Below are positions 1-11,894 of a stretch of DNA of 64,000 bases, in pieces (the first letter of the stretch is position 1; every line of letters starts with the position of its first letter). A program made the translations under genes and the position numbers. Under the pieces are notes generated by a model, which did not search any database, had not been told where the DNA came from, and saw nothing but the letters and a program-made list of their open reading frames with translations. This DNA comes from Lineus longissimus (lineage: Eukaryota; Nemertea; Pilidiophora; Heteronemertea; Lineidae): contig NC_088313.1 of assembly GCF_910592395.1 (NCBI RefSeq), positions 7,630,501 to 7,694,500 of the forward strand, written 5' to 3'.

Positions 1-114
1 TTGTTCAAAACTTGCGTATATGGTATTTGCAGGTCTATTGTATTGTAACATATTTTTCACTTTCAAAATTAACTTTTTGGCTCACTGTAGGGGAGTCTAT
101 ACAATACCGCAGTG

Positions 115-132
115 TCCGTCGTCCGTCGTCGT

Positions 133-164
<32 letters not shown>

Positions 165-171
165 CGTCGTA
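115..171. repeat. GTC/GTCC trinucleotide microsatellite
   Basis: Simple repeat of GTC with interspersed GTCC units. It abuts the first copy of the 302-bp tandem repeat. The short reading frames crossing it are poly-Val or poly-Arg artefacts. Confidence 0.9.
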
Positions 172-187
172 TCCTAGTTCAAAAACA

Positions 188-1665
188 GTGGCACGTTTCT
201 TAACCGCTAGGCCTATGAACTTAAAACTTTGTACACATGACCCCCTAGGTCAGATGACCCGTGACACTAAATTTCTGTCCGATCTGATTCTCTACTTGGC
301 CACCAGGGGGCCAAATGTGGATATCTAAAAAGTGTGATATCTCGCTTTTTAGTGACTTGTTTTCGATGAAACTTTTGTTGTAGGTACTCATAGCAAATAT
401 ACATCTTATATCATACGGGTTTTTAATTTGACCTACTTTTCAAGGTCACAGAGGTCATATGGCGTAAATTGGCCGTTAGAGTGTAAACTATGGCACGTTT
501 CTTAACCACTAAAGCTATGAACTTGAAACTTGGTACATATAACCCCCTATATCACATAGCCTCTGGTGCTGAATTTCAGTTTGATCTGATTCTCAACTTT
601 GCCACCAGGGGGCCAAAAGTGGAAATCTAAAAAGTGTGATATCTCGCTTATAAGTGACTTGTTTTCGATAAAATTTTTATGGTAGGTACCCTTAGGAAGA
701 ATACATCACATATCTTACGGGTTTTCAATTTGACCTACTTTTCAAGGTCACAGAGGTCATATGGCGTAAATTGGCCGTTAGAGTGTAAACTATGGCACGT
801 TTCTTAACCACTAAAGCCATGAACTTGAAACTTGGTACATATAACCCCCTATATCACATAGCCTCTGGTGCTGAATTTCAGTTTGATCTGATTCTCAACT
901 TTGCCACCAGGGGGCCAAAAGTGGAAATCTAAAAAGTGTGATATCTCGCTTATAAGTGACTTGTTTTCGATAAAATTTTTATGGTAGGTACCTTAGGAAG
1001 AATACATCACATATCTTACGGGTTTTCAATTTGACCTACTTTTCAAGGTCACAGAGGTCATATGGCGTAAATTGGCCGTTAGAGTGTAAACTATGGCACG
1101 TTTCTTATTCTTAACCAGTAAAGCTATGAACTTGAAACTTGGTGCATATAACCCCCTACATCAGATAACCTCTGATGCCAAATTTTGGCTCGATCTGATT
1201 CTTTATTCGGCCACCAGGGGGCCATAATGGAAAAAGTAAGAAGTGCAATATCTTGCTTATTTTTAGTGATTCGTTTTCAATAACATTTTTATGGTAGGTT
1301 CTCCTAGCAAGGATACATCACATATCATATGAGTTTTTGATCTGACCTGCTTTTCAAGGTCACAGAGGTCAAATGGCGTAAATTTGTCGTTTGATTGTAA
1401 CTATGGCACGTTTCTTAACCACTAAAGCTTTGAACTTGAAATTTGATACACATGACTCCCTACGTCATGTAACCTGGGACACCGAATTTCGATCTGATCT
1501 GGTACTCAACTCGGCCACCAGGAGGCCAAAACTAAAATAGGTAAAAAGTGCAATATCTCGTTTATTATTGACTTGTTTTTGATGATATTATTATGGTACT
1601 TACTCCAAGCAACGATACATCACATGTCATACCGACTTTGGTTTGACCTATATACTATACATGTA
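188..1665. repeat. Tandem repeat, ~302-bp unit, five copies
   Basis: The phrase TGGCACGTTTCTTA recurs near 188, 490, 791, 1093 and 1403, giving periods of about 301, 302, 302 and 310 bases. Each unit also carries the block GCCACCAGGGGGCC and the phrase CAAGGTCACAGAGGTCA. Copies 2 and 3 are almost identical. Copies 1 and 5 are the most diverged, as expected for the edges of an array growing by unequal exchange. No long reading frame crosses the array. Confidence 0.9.
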
Positions 1666-2228
1666 CAATGTTTCTTAATCTGGATGAATTACAAAGCACC
1701 AAATATCTATACGGTGAGCACAATGGCCCCTGGCCGTTTCATTTACTAGAAATTATGAATCAATACTAACCGTAAGAAGCGTATGAAATTACAGAAGGCC
1801 TTCGTCGAAAATATGTAATGTACTTGTACTCATTCGTGTCATTAAACCTGAAAGCAGCACAGCATAACAGTGAAATTACCGTGACATCAATGGATGTCAA
1901 ACTAACGTAGTGACGTAAATTTGAATTCGAAGTGCACAATTTCACAATTAAGGTTTTGAACACATTGAGAACTGAAAAACTTCATACAAATGCTTTCACA
2001 CCAATGATATGATTGTGGCGCTCCTGATGAGGTATCGCCCTCTGCTAAACAGCTTTGGTCGTAACTAGGGTAAATGTTTTTTTCAAGTGATATGAGCGAT
2101 GCAATACCTTAGTTACCACCAGCGCCACGTAGCAGTCAATGAAGTTGTGCTGGTACCCCATTAATGTCATGCTTCAAATTTGAAGAAATTAATATTACCT
2201 TCATCAAGTACGTAATATTTATACACCA
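1666..2228. other. Intergenic stretch, no gene seen
   Basis: About 560 bases between the tandem array and the Harbinger left end. I see no conserved reading frame or repeat here. Confidence 0.6.
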
Positions 2229-2247
2229 GGGGCCGGTTGCACAAAAG
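2229..2247 (+). repeat. Left terminal inverted repeat of Harbinger element 1
   Basis: Nineteen bases that are an exact inverted match to 6895-6913. One to two outer bases may belong to the target duplication. Confidence 0.9.
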
Positions 2248-2451
2248 TTATGGTGATAAAAGTATGTTAGTTTATCTTTTTATGTTAAAGTCCCTAACTT
2301 AGCGTTAGCTAACATAACGCTAAAATTGAGTTTCACAAATCAATGTTAGGCCCAATGTTAACTAACGCTACTTTTAAGTAAATCAATGTTAGTTGCTAGG
2401 GACATTTCCCATAATGCATTTGGTCCTCATATTGAAAGCAAGACATGCAAG

Positions 2452-4812
2452 ATGGCTGCCTCCATAGAGAATCATTCATCTCAAAAGACAAAAAGGGAGA
2501 GAAAACCAAATTTTTCACACTCAGAAGCCGAAGTTTTAGCCGATGTTGTCATAAATGAACTTGGGATCTTGCGATCCAAGTTTTCGTCAGATGTGACAAA
2601 CAAAATGAAAAAAAACAAATGGGATGAAATTGCCCTAATGGTTAGTTCCTTGGGAGTGGCCACAAGGACCGGGGATAACTGCAGGGAAAAATGGAACCAG
2701 CAGCTTTCAAAGGCGAAAGAGATCCATTCCCTGCAGCAAAAACACCAGAGAGGGACTGGCGGAGGGGGAAAGATGCCACAGGCCGACCCTACACTGCAGA
2801 GAATAATAGAAACATTCGAAAAAGACGCAGCATTCAGAGGCATCACTGGTGGATTTGAGTCTGCAGGTAGGTACACCAGGCTCCGATTTAGCCTAATTAG
2901 GCCATAAAACGCTATCTACTTCTACCAGCATATATTTCTGAACATAGGCCTAAGCCTTACATAGGTCTAGATTTCATTGCCTGATGTCAATCTTCAAAAA
3001 CATTGGTGGAATTAAGCTCAACTCGGCCCTACCCTGGCTAAGTTCAAAGTATGTCGTCTGGTGCCTGCATCGATATTGGCACTCTGCCAGCCATTTCTGT
3101 TGGACTTCCTGTGTGTATAGCGACCATGTGTACATGCTGACATGACAGTGCATGCATGCATTTTTCAAGCGGCCGAAAGTACAGCTTTTCATGACCGTCA
3201 CTTAGAAATAGTACCATAGTAGTTGACCTCATAGCTCTATAAATCAAATTCATCAGCAGATAAGGTAGTTCAACTGCACAAAAGTACAGAAAATGTGGTT
3301 ATTCGCTGCTCCAAATACGCGCTTGCAAATTTCCCGACTCCATATTTCTAAACGCACTGAGCATGCCCAGTAAGTGTATGGAACGCAAAGTTTGCAAATA
3401 GTACTATACAGGGTGAAACAGAAATAAGTTCCAATATAAATATTTTGTTAATACTTTTAATTTATTCAATAAGTCATGTGAATTACCTCAAAGAATTAAC
3501 AAAATGATCGCAATTGTACACATTAGGCCTATTGTTAAGCTGACATCACCCTGTTTTAATGGAATATCCATAGAAATTTGGATTTTCAATGGATTTAATT
3601 AGAATTTATTGATTTTTCCCGCCAATTTATGTGATTCATTCCCTTTAAACTTTAAAACTTTCATTTGTTAATATTTTCAGTAACCACACCTATAAAGGCT
3701 ACAGCAGCAGTCTCCCTCCCTGTTACATTACCTGATCTGGCTGGTTGGACTCCTGGTAAGTTTAATTTAAAGGTGCTGGAAGCTCGATGATAAATATGCC
3801 CATGTCAATTAAGAGCCGAGTATTTCTTAGACTATGATACATTACATTGGTACCGGTATACAATGGAAGAAATACAAGTAGGCCTACTGAGAAACAGAAA
3901 GCGACTGTAGTGACCCGGTTAGACATCATGCGTCTTTAATTTAGAAATAGTAAAATTATTTTTTATGATAATTTCATTTAATTTTTCAGTAAATCAAGCT
4001 GCAGATGTTGATGTCGACTGCTCAGATGCAGTGGTTGTGGCAACCTTTGATCGTCAACCACACGAAACACACATAGAGGGAGCCACAATAATTCTTGGTA
4101 TGCTATTAGATACAGGTTCGGTCTTTCAGTAGGCTATTAGGCCCGGGGTCTAATACTGCATCGATGCTGATAGCCTGGCCCACACCTCATATATCAAGGC
4201 ATTTGCATTTTGGATATTTGAATCTATATTTGCCAGAGTTTTGGTTGCAAAACATTTTGTGACCTTTCGTGATTTGATATTTATCATCATATAGGCCGAA
4301 CTGTCATTTTTTATTCTAGATTCTCAACAGACGATGACAGCCACTGCAATGACTGCCCCAAAATCTCCAGCCAAAAAGAAGGCCAAACTGTGCAAAGTCA
4401 CTGGTGAGTAGTTGGGACTCTAGAATGGCGAAAGCCTTTCTTGATTTTAAGCAGTCCCTACATGAATCAATCAAATGTGCTAAAATGAGCTCTGGCCGTT
4501 CACAAAGTGACAAAATTGAAGTGCTGTGTGATCCATTTAACCCGTCATAATGTGTTTCATTCTCTCCTAGGTGCCAGGAAAGCACATGCGAAGGGTCTGC
4601 TGACAGACGCCATGTGCCGACAGAAGACTCAGCAGGATGTATTTAACATGCAGCTTGAGGTCCTTGAGGCAACTCTTGTTACGCAGAAGGCCACAACACG
4701 TACTCAGGAAGTTCTTCAGAAAGAGGCTGGCCTTCGAATAGAAAAGCTACAGCTGGAGATTGCTCTGCTGAAGGAAAAGGAGTTCTTGGGTCTGTCGGGC
4801 ATTGAACTGTAA
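2452..4812 (+). CDS. Myb/SANT-like DNA-binding protein of Harbinger, five exons
   Basis: I read the exons as 2452-2866, 3681-3755, 3990-4097, 4320-4403 and 4571-4812, with GT..AG ends and an open frame of 307 residues. The start is the ATG reading MAASIENHSS. An ATG at 2386 is also in frame, but it lies in the subterminal repeats. Residues ~15-90 form a trihelix/Myb-like domain (EAEVLADVV, then KMKKNKWDEIA and NCREKWNQQL). The middle holds a Lys-rich stretch (SPAKKKAKLC), a likely nuclear signal. The last ~75 residues are a Gln/Glu/Leu-rich coiled coil. In this transposon class the protein binds the element ends and carries the nuclease into the nucleus. All four introns interrupt codons after the first base, so any internal exon could be skipped without a frame change. 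Confidence 0.85.
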
Positions 4813-5110
4813 ATTTATGTGTAAATAGTATCTATTGTTTATAGGATTTGAATTTTTTAAATATTAAATATATTAAATAGTAAATATATAGTAAATATCA
4901 AGTTATTTAAAACACAAAGGGAATGTATCAAAATTAGAAGCTACAGTGTCAGTGACATGATGAAAATGTTATGGTATATTTCTTACGCGAGTGTTGATTA
5001 TGCAATACATATAGTTATAGTTTTTAAGTTTGAAATTGGAAAATTCACTGGCTGTAGCTTCCACTGTTTTGATATATCCCCTCACTCAGGTTGCAGTGGA
5101 TCACAGTCAA

Positions 5111-6722
5111 TTAAGCAAAGTAGCGATTGGCGAGGTAGTCCCTGTAAACACTGCCAGAGTTTGGGCCAGCATACTCCTCATCATCATCTTCATCATCTTC
5201 TTCGTCATCACTGTCGTCGTCTTCTGGCCGGGGGTCACGTTCTCCTCTCATCTTTGCAATATTATGCAGGACAAAACAGGCAGAGATGATCTTAACTACA
5301 CGGTCTGGCTGCATACGAATCTCCCCATGGAGAACATGGAACCTCCTCTTTAACACTCCAAAGGCATGTTCTATCCTCACTCTTGTGGCACATAAGGAAG
5401 TGTTCAATCTCTGCTGGGCTTCTGTTGTGGGTGCTCCGTACGGGACGATGAGATACGGCATACAAGGGTATCCACTATCTCCTAGCAACAGTCCATCTTC
5501 ACCTCTGGGGTTTGTCAGTTCCAGGTGCTCTTTAAGGTCACTGTTCCTCCAAATAAAGGCATCATGGGTTGCCCCTGGCCAACGTGCAACTACATTGGTG
5601 AATTTTCCTGAAAAGGAAATGTATCATTTTAGTTAGGAGGGCTATTGATCATTATTACACGACCACTCCGTATTTTATTATATTCAACATATTTCAGCAT
5701 CAACAAGTATCTATGCAATTAACGATGAAAAAATACAAAAACTATGCGTATTCTATCTTTATGAGCAACAGTGTACAAGAGATAATTTTTGCATAAATGG
5801 CATTCCATATGTTTTGTTGGTCAGGCAATCATGGAATTGGTCAACGTTCGTTTACCAAAAAAGGCATGTCAGTCATGGTGCATGTCATGATGTCGAGGAT
5901 GTGGCGCTTGTTGTGATATCATGGATATTGGCCCTAGTATTTAGCATGTTTTCAGGTATAATTATAAAAGTAATTACCCTTATCGTCAACCACTGCTTGC
6001 ACGTTGATGGAGTGATATCCCTTCCTGTTTACAAAAGATGCTTCGTAGGCTGGAGCTGGAGGAACTTGCGCGGGTTGTTCTGCTTCTTCCATGGCTTCGC
6101 CTTCGCGATCTGCAGGCATGGGCAGTGCAGGTGCATGTGCAGGATCAGGAGCATGTAGGCCTATCTGGTCATCTCGCATCTCCTGGTCATTCTCAGCAGC
6201 ATTGGCTGGTTCTGGGATGTGATCAGCATCAGGACGTGGCTCACTGGGGCATATTATTCTGATGTGCGTGCCGTCGATGCATCCCAATACTTTGGGAAAA
6301 TGTGCGATCGCATAGAATCCAGCTTGAATTCGACGCCTCTCCTCCACCGACTGGGGCCACACAATAAAATCGTCCCGTGCAGCATCTAACAGGCCAGCCA
6401 CCCTGTGCACCACACGACTTACACTCGCTTTGTCTACACCGAAAGTGTCCCCAATAACTTCAAAGAAAGCTCCAGATGCAACATAACGGAGAGCAATCAA
6501 GACTTGCACCTCAGGCGAAATTGCATGGCTTCTGTTGGTCGCACTTTCAATGTCCTCCCTGAGCATATCAACTATCAAAACAATGGTTTCTCTGCAAAAA
6601 CGGTATCTTTTAAAAAGTTTTTTGTCATTGAAGAACTCCAAGTGGTTGATTCTTTCTCTAAAATGCCGTGGAGCTTGAAATAATGGCTGGAAAGCCACAA
6701 ACAGGGCCTGGTTGTCCACCAT
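5111..6722 (-). CDS. HARBI1-like DDE transposase of Harbinger, two exons
   Basis: The exons are 6722-5978 and 5607-5111 (minus strand), joined across one intron into 413 residues with no stop. The N-terminal ~110 residues resemble the family's helix-turn-helix region (VDKASVSRVVHRV). The nuclease core shows Asp in GCIDGTHI (about residue 150), Asp in LLGDSGYP (about 292) and Glu in RIEHAFGVLKRRF (about 328). The last two are 35 residues apart, as usual for PIF/Harbinger. A D/E/A/P-rich insert at ~160-225 lengthens the first Asp-to-Asp gap. A Glu/Asp-rich tail follows. It acts with the convergent Myb/SANT-like gene in the same element. It looks intact. Confidence 0.92.
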
Positions 6723-6894
6723 TTTGTTTCAACTAACTCCAAAATAGGGATTTATCTTGGGGTTAGGAGGTCAGTTAAAGTTAGCGTTAACTTAACGCTA
6801 CTTTTAAATAATTTTCTTTCTTGCAACCCAAATTAACTTTTTGGAGTTAAGTTAACGCCAAGATAAACTAACAGTGATTTTTAACTATTTTTTT

Positions 6895-6913
6895 CTTTTG
6901 TGCAACCGGCCCC
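6895..6913 (-). repeat. Right terminal inverted repeat of Harbinger element 1
   Basis: Exact inverted match to 2229-2247. It is followed by AGG, which allows a CAG or CCAGG target duplication. Confidence 0.9.
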
Positions 6914-7800
6914 AGGCCTTTGTCGAAAATGTAGATCTCGAAGTCTAACTGTAATGAAAGAAAACATCAATGTGACAATATGGTCTACTATTTATGAGGG
7001 GGAGAACGGGTATTTTCGGGACACTGGGATGGGCCAAAAATAACTGTCGGGATTCGGGATAGACACCCTTATTTTAGCGGGATTCGAGACAAGCTGTGTT
7101 TTGCGTCATGATTCGGCTAAAATTGCATATTGGGAAACGGGATAAGCCTTTTTTCCTAACGGGACGTCGAGACAGTTACCCCCCCCCCTCCCCGTTCCCA
7201 CCCTCATGACATGTGGCATTGATTGTATTGTAGGCCTATTGTTACTCACAATCTATTTTTTTGTAATTGATACTGGTAGTATCAATGTGAAATATGCCAC
7301 ACGTTGGGAGCATGCAAGGCCTAGTACAATACACCATCATCACAATCAAATATTTCAATAATACACTGTCAACGAGAGTGAATGTTCAACCATCAATCAC
7401 GTGCATTGTAGTGTAGCCTACATCCCCCATGACGGCTTGCGCCCCGCTGACACGACGAGCACATGGCTGAGCCAATCCATCGCCTATACACTACTTTACA
7501 AAAATCGACACCTACTGAAACTTTCACTAATTATTCTCGGAAATGTACTTTATCGTTACATCAATAAATGCACATTCGAATTTCAAAACTACCACTTATT
7601 TTTGCCGTGAAACTGACCTGAGTTATCGAAACACCGTCACTACGAAAAGAGGAAGAAGCAGGTCCGCATTTATCGAAATATTGCTAAATATAATTGTCAA
7701 AATGTCGACCAAATTACCAATTAAATCACAATAAACTTATCAAATGTTCACTCATGCCTTTGGGTGAAAAAATACTGATTTTTCAATCATTCTCAATTTT
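6914..7800. other. Intergenic stretch with CGGGAT-rich patch
   Basis: No gene seen. Between about 7010 and 7170 the motif CGGGA(T/A/C) recurs about six to seven times in degenerate form, ending near a C-rich run at 7180. This suggests an old repeat fragment. The frames at 7401-7734 have no recognisable domain. Confidence 0.5.
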
Positions 7801-8722
7801 ACAAATCACCAATCACAAAAAGAAATAATGATGCAATTACCCAGAATAGATGAGATTTGACCACTGGTATAATTCCGCCATCTTGGATATCGGCATCGCC
7901 ACCACCACTTCAAATTCTAAAGTCTTATTCAGGCCTAATATGTGTCACCTGCTGTGGTAAAATGGCTTGTTTTATCAATAAATAACAAAATATGATCTTT
8001 GTAAATAAAATCGGAGATCTTCTGGTGTGTTTTTATGTGAATTTATTACGAACTATCAATGCAGCGCAGGGCAGCCATCGTGTTCTCATGCGTAGTGGCG
8101 ATGCGATAGCCATCCGCGGCACTGCTTTTCAAGATGGTGGCAATTGCCCAGTGCTAGAGGCGTTGTAAGGAAAATTGAGAACAGGCCCCTAATGAATGAA
8201 CTCTCAACGATATCGATATATTTTCGTAATTCCAGCACAACTGTTCAACAATGAACGTCCAAAATCACCAATCACAAAAAGAAATAATGATGCAATTACC
8301 CAAAATAGATGAGATTTGACCACTGGTATAATTCCGCCATCTTGGATATCGGCATCGTCACCACCACTTCAAATTCTAAAGTCTTATTCAGGCCTAATAT
8401 GTGTCACCTGCTGTGGTAAAATGGCTTGTTTTATCAATAAATAACAAAATATGATCTTTGTAAATAAAATCGGAGATCTTCTGGTGTGTTTTTATGTGAA
8501 TTTATTACGAACTATCAATGCAGCGCAGGGCAGCCATCGTGTTTTTTCATGCGTAGTGGCGATGCGATAGCCATCCGCGGCACTGCTTTTCAAGATGGTG
8601 GCAATTGCCCAGTGCCAGAGGCGTTGTAAGGAAAATTGAGAACAGGCCCCTAATGAATGAACTCTCAACGATATCGATATATTTTCGTAATTCCAGCACA
8701 ACTGTTCAACAATGAACGTCCA
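7801..8722. repeat. Tandem duplication of a ~461-bp interspersed repeat
   Basis: Two near-identical copies lie at about 7801-8261 and 8262-8722. They differ at a handful of sites, for example CCCAGAATAG versus CCCAAAATAG and a short T-run length change. A diverged, inverted relative lies at 60490-60840. The unit therefore belongs to a dispersed family that was later duplicated here. No coding sequence is evident. Confidence 0.88.
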
Positions 8723-8999
8723 CCGACAATCCCACTTAACGAATATTAATATCAATTCATATCATGTATCTTAAAACGCTTTTATTTCATTTTAAAAAGA
8801 GTTATCGAGTGAACGATGACCTCCTACCGTACCCTCGAAATAAACAGCCAAAATGACCGCAAAAACACCTTTTTAGAAAAAAACAGCGATTTTTACGAAA
8901 TAAATGTCATCAGAGACGAAACTAGACACTAATTTAGCTAGGTATGCACAGTAATAGTACCTGAAGTGATCGATTTCAAGGAGAAAATACACTGAAAAC
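8723..8999. other. Intergenic, no feature
   Basis: AT-rich spacer between the duplicated repeat and the Helentron relic. Confidence 0.5.
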
Positions 9000-11065
9000 A
9001 ACTTTTCAGGAACAGAAATAAGATCACATTGTGAATAATGATGTGATGATCTGAGTAGGGTACTGGGAATGACTGTGCTGCGTGGTGCCTGTTGGTGGTG
9101 AATATAAGGTCAAGTATTCCTCCTTGCGAGTGGGTTTTGGCTGGTACAGTTTGGTGGAGTCCAAAGTTGTGCATCAGGTGTGGGAGGATGTCGTGGGTTG
9201 GCAAATGTTGATCCATGTTGAAGTCTCCCAAGATGAAAAGACGGTGTCCTTTGGGTAGACTATTGATGTATAGTTCAAGTAGTTGTAGGAAAGTCTGGAT
9301 TGGTTGAGTCGGTGGTTTATATAATGCAACGAGTAGTGTTGGTTCGTTTTTGACTTGTAGTTGTATGGTTGCGATTTCCAGTCCTGGACTTGGGAGGTTG
9401 AGTGGTTTGTCCGTGGAGGGTTGCAGAGAGATAGATTGAGATGCCATGTGTGGTGTAGAAGTGATGATCGTTGTATCCGGTGATGTGAAGGTCGTCAGTG
9501 GCAGTCGGTTGAACGTGAGATTCGGTGATACAGATGATTGGTACTGGGTGGAGTTGGAGTTCGGCTTTGAGGGCGTTGATGTTCGTATTGAGGTTGCGGA
9601 TGTTGAGGTGGGCGATAGTTGTCATATCTGGCGTTCTGTTTTCCAGAGGGTGGGTCCATATGAATGGATTTTCCTGACGCATTCGTGTCATTTCGATTCG
9701 GGTGCTTTCGTTGACTCTGATTTTGTCTTTGGTGAAGTTGACGAGGGTTAATCCATCTCTTGTTTTTACTCTGCTGAGCATAGTGTAGACAAGGCCTTGT
9801 GGAACGCCTCTTTGGTTGATTGTAGTCAGGTCTCCAACCATTTTCTGGTATGTACTGCCTTGTGATTTATGGACAGTGAGTGCATAAGCTAGTGATAGTG
9901 GGAACTGTTTGCGTTCAACTGGTACTGGGGCTTTGCCAGTAAGAGTAAATTTGGATGTGGTGGATTGTATTGGCACTGCTGATGGTATTTTGGGATTGAC
10001 CTTGGTGGCTTTGCCGATGTGGTGATCATCGAAGGTGACGTAGATGGTTCCAGCGAGCGGGCGAGATTGATCAATGTCAAATGTTGTAATTGTTCCTGTG
10101 GCGCCATTGACGAGGTTGTCGGTAATGTCAATGTTCTTGGTGAGGATAACTTTGGCACCGATTGCTAGATTGAGGCTTTTGGGTAGATTGCCTGTATGGT
10201 ATATATTTGGATCTGTTACTGATATTGGAACGGCCTGGGTGTGCAAATCCTTTTTTCTGTCTTGCGCCATGATGGTGATCTTGGTATTCTTGAGGCTCTC
10301 GTAGACGTGGTTGTTGTGGTCTTGTACTTGTTGGTTGGTCAGGAATAGGTGGACAACATCGTTGTTGTGTTGTTGTTGGTTTTGGCATTGTTGTAATGTG
10401 CGGACATCTGCAGTTGTCATCTCGCCAGTGCGGATTCTGGAGAGTATTTCGGCAAAGTGGGGGTCTCCTTATTGTCGTACTATTTCTGTGAGTTCGTGGA
10501 GCGAGAATATATTCCACAGGGGCTTCTTGAGTGTTTCGTATTGGCTGCTTAGGGCTGGTGCAAATATGGCTCTATCACCTACTGGATTGAGTTGAAGCAA
10601 ATCGCCAACGGCGAGGATGGAGATGCCACCAAATGGTTTGGTTTTGTCTCCACTTATATGTTGGAGAGTTGTTGACATGTGTTGGAGGTTTTGACCGCCG
10701 AACATGGACACTTCGTCCATGATGATGATCTTTAGGTGAGCATAGAGTGATCTGAGCGTGTTGAGTTTTTGTGAAGACGGCTTCTGGTAGTTGAACTGCT
10801 TGCCCTTTTCACGTACTGGAAGGGCGAATGCAGAGTGGAGGGTGGTGCCTGCGATATTTGCTGCTGCTTTTCCTGTTGATGCTGTTAGGAGGACTGTTGG
10901 TTTGGCTGGGTCTTGATTGATGGAACGTAGTGCACGTATTGCTCCTTGATACACCGCATTGATGGTGTGGCTTTTACCAACGCCTCCACCGCCACTTAGA
11001 AAGATGAAGAACTGGGCCCGGTTGTTCAAAGCACCGATAAGGTTATCGGTCGATAAGTGTTGTCG
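9000..11065 (-). pseudogene. Helentron-type relic: PIF1-like helicase plus endonuclease
   Basis: Reading the minus strand from ~11065, the helicase opens with the Walker A loop FLSGGGGVGKSH. Walker B follows in IIIMDEVSMF, then GDLLQLNPVG and the C-terminal motifs ALTVHKSQGSTY and YTMLSRVK. An apurinic-like endonuclease (EEP) domain comes next: IAHLNIRNLN, ITESHV, FILGDFNMD and a final SDHH. Helicase fused to a C-terminal endonuclease marks Helentrons and their relatives among rolling-circle elements. The copy is dead. There is one in-frame TAA near 10470 (after TEIVRQ), a frameshift near 9410-9450 inside the endonuclease, no Rep nuclease upstream, and the 3' end fades after ~9010. Terminal hairpins were not identified. 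Confidence 0.85.
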
Positions 11066-11579
11066 GTGGATAAAAATCAGTTGTCGGCCGATAGGAGTAA
11101 TAGGGAAACGCATGTACGACTTACCTACGACCTTTCTGGGAATTTGGGAAAGAAACTTCGTTTTCATCATTATTCATGGAAATTTGGCAAGAAAACTAAG
11201 TTTTACACTACAAACACTACCAAAAACCCAACATGGATAATTTCTGTAAACACAGGGGGTAAGCTGATGCCATCTTGCCAAAACCTACCAATACAAAAAA
11301 CGTAACATGGATAAAATGACAAGTTTCCCTATTACTTACTTATGCCAGTGGGATAAAAACTTATCACGGCGTGATAAGTTTAAGCCCGCTCTATTATCCA
11401 CAACTAAAACCAGTCTTCAGATGTTGCCTTCACCGGGAAACGAACAAACGCCAACACATAACCTCAATACACATAACCTCAGGTGTGGAAGCTCCATGCT
11501 TTATCCACTCGGCTATTGAACTTTCTACTTGATCAATGACAGATATGCCTATTTAACACCTATTTAACAGTAATTGCGC
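11066..11579. other. Spacer between Helentron relic and virus-like relic
   Basis: No convincing gene. Local motif echoes such as GATAAG and TCGGCCGATA lie near 11040-11090. The two small plus frames here have no recognisable domain. Confidence 0.4.
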
Positions 11580-11656
11580 CAGTGCTGCCATCTGCTAACT
11601 TTTGGCCTAACCAAATAAGTGAACAGTGCTGCCATCTGCTAACTTTTGGCCTAACC
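11580..11656. repeat. Short direct repeat, 33 bp twice
   Basis: CAGTGCTGCCATCTGCTAAC and the 13 bases that follow occur at 11580-11612 and again at 11624-11656, a period of 44 bases. Confidence 0.85.
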
Positions 11657-11894
11657 GCGAAGGGAAATTCAAGTAATCCAGTGACAAACAAATTGGCTCA
11701 ATAATCCCTAATTAATTCGATAATTAAATATGAATAAGATTTATCGCCTTAGATGTAAGGAAATTACAGGTAATTCGGGTAAGTTAACTCATCACATCAC
11801 TTCAAATGGACACAGATATCTACTGGTCAAGTCCGCGAAATGTCACAAGAATAAAAGCAATTTTACTACTTAATGATTTTTTTTATTCTAAATC

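Larger units (their letters stand above)
2229..6913. mobile_element. Complete PIF/Harbinger DNA transposon, apparently autonomous
   Basis: A 4.7-kb element bounded by 19-bp perfect terminal inverted repeats, GGGGCCGGTTGCACAAAAG at the left and its reverse complement at the right. The subterminal ends are rich in GTTA and TAACGC motifs that look like transposase or Myb-protein binding repeats. The target duplication is ambiguous because the junctions are palindromic: CAG (3 bp) fits the family habit, and CCAGG can also be read. It carries two convergent genes, a Myb/SANT-like protein (plus) and a HARBI1-like DDE nuclease (minus). This is the classic two-gene Harbinger plan, in which both proteins are needed for movement. 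I found no stop or frameshift in either gene and the inverted repeats match exactly, so recent activity is plausible. Confidence 0.93.

Noticed and set aside
2481-2876. 131-residue minus frame opposite Harbinger Myb exon 1
   Set aside because: Antisense shadow of a well-supported exon.
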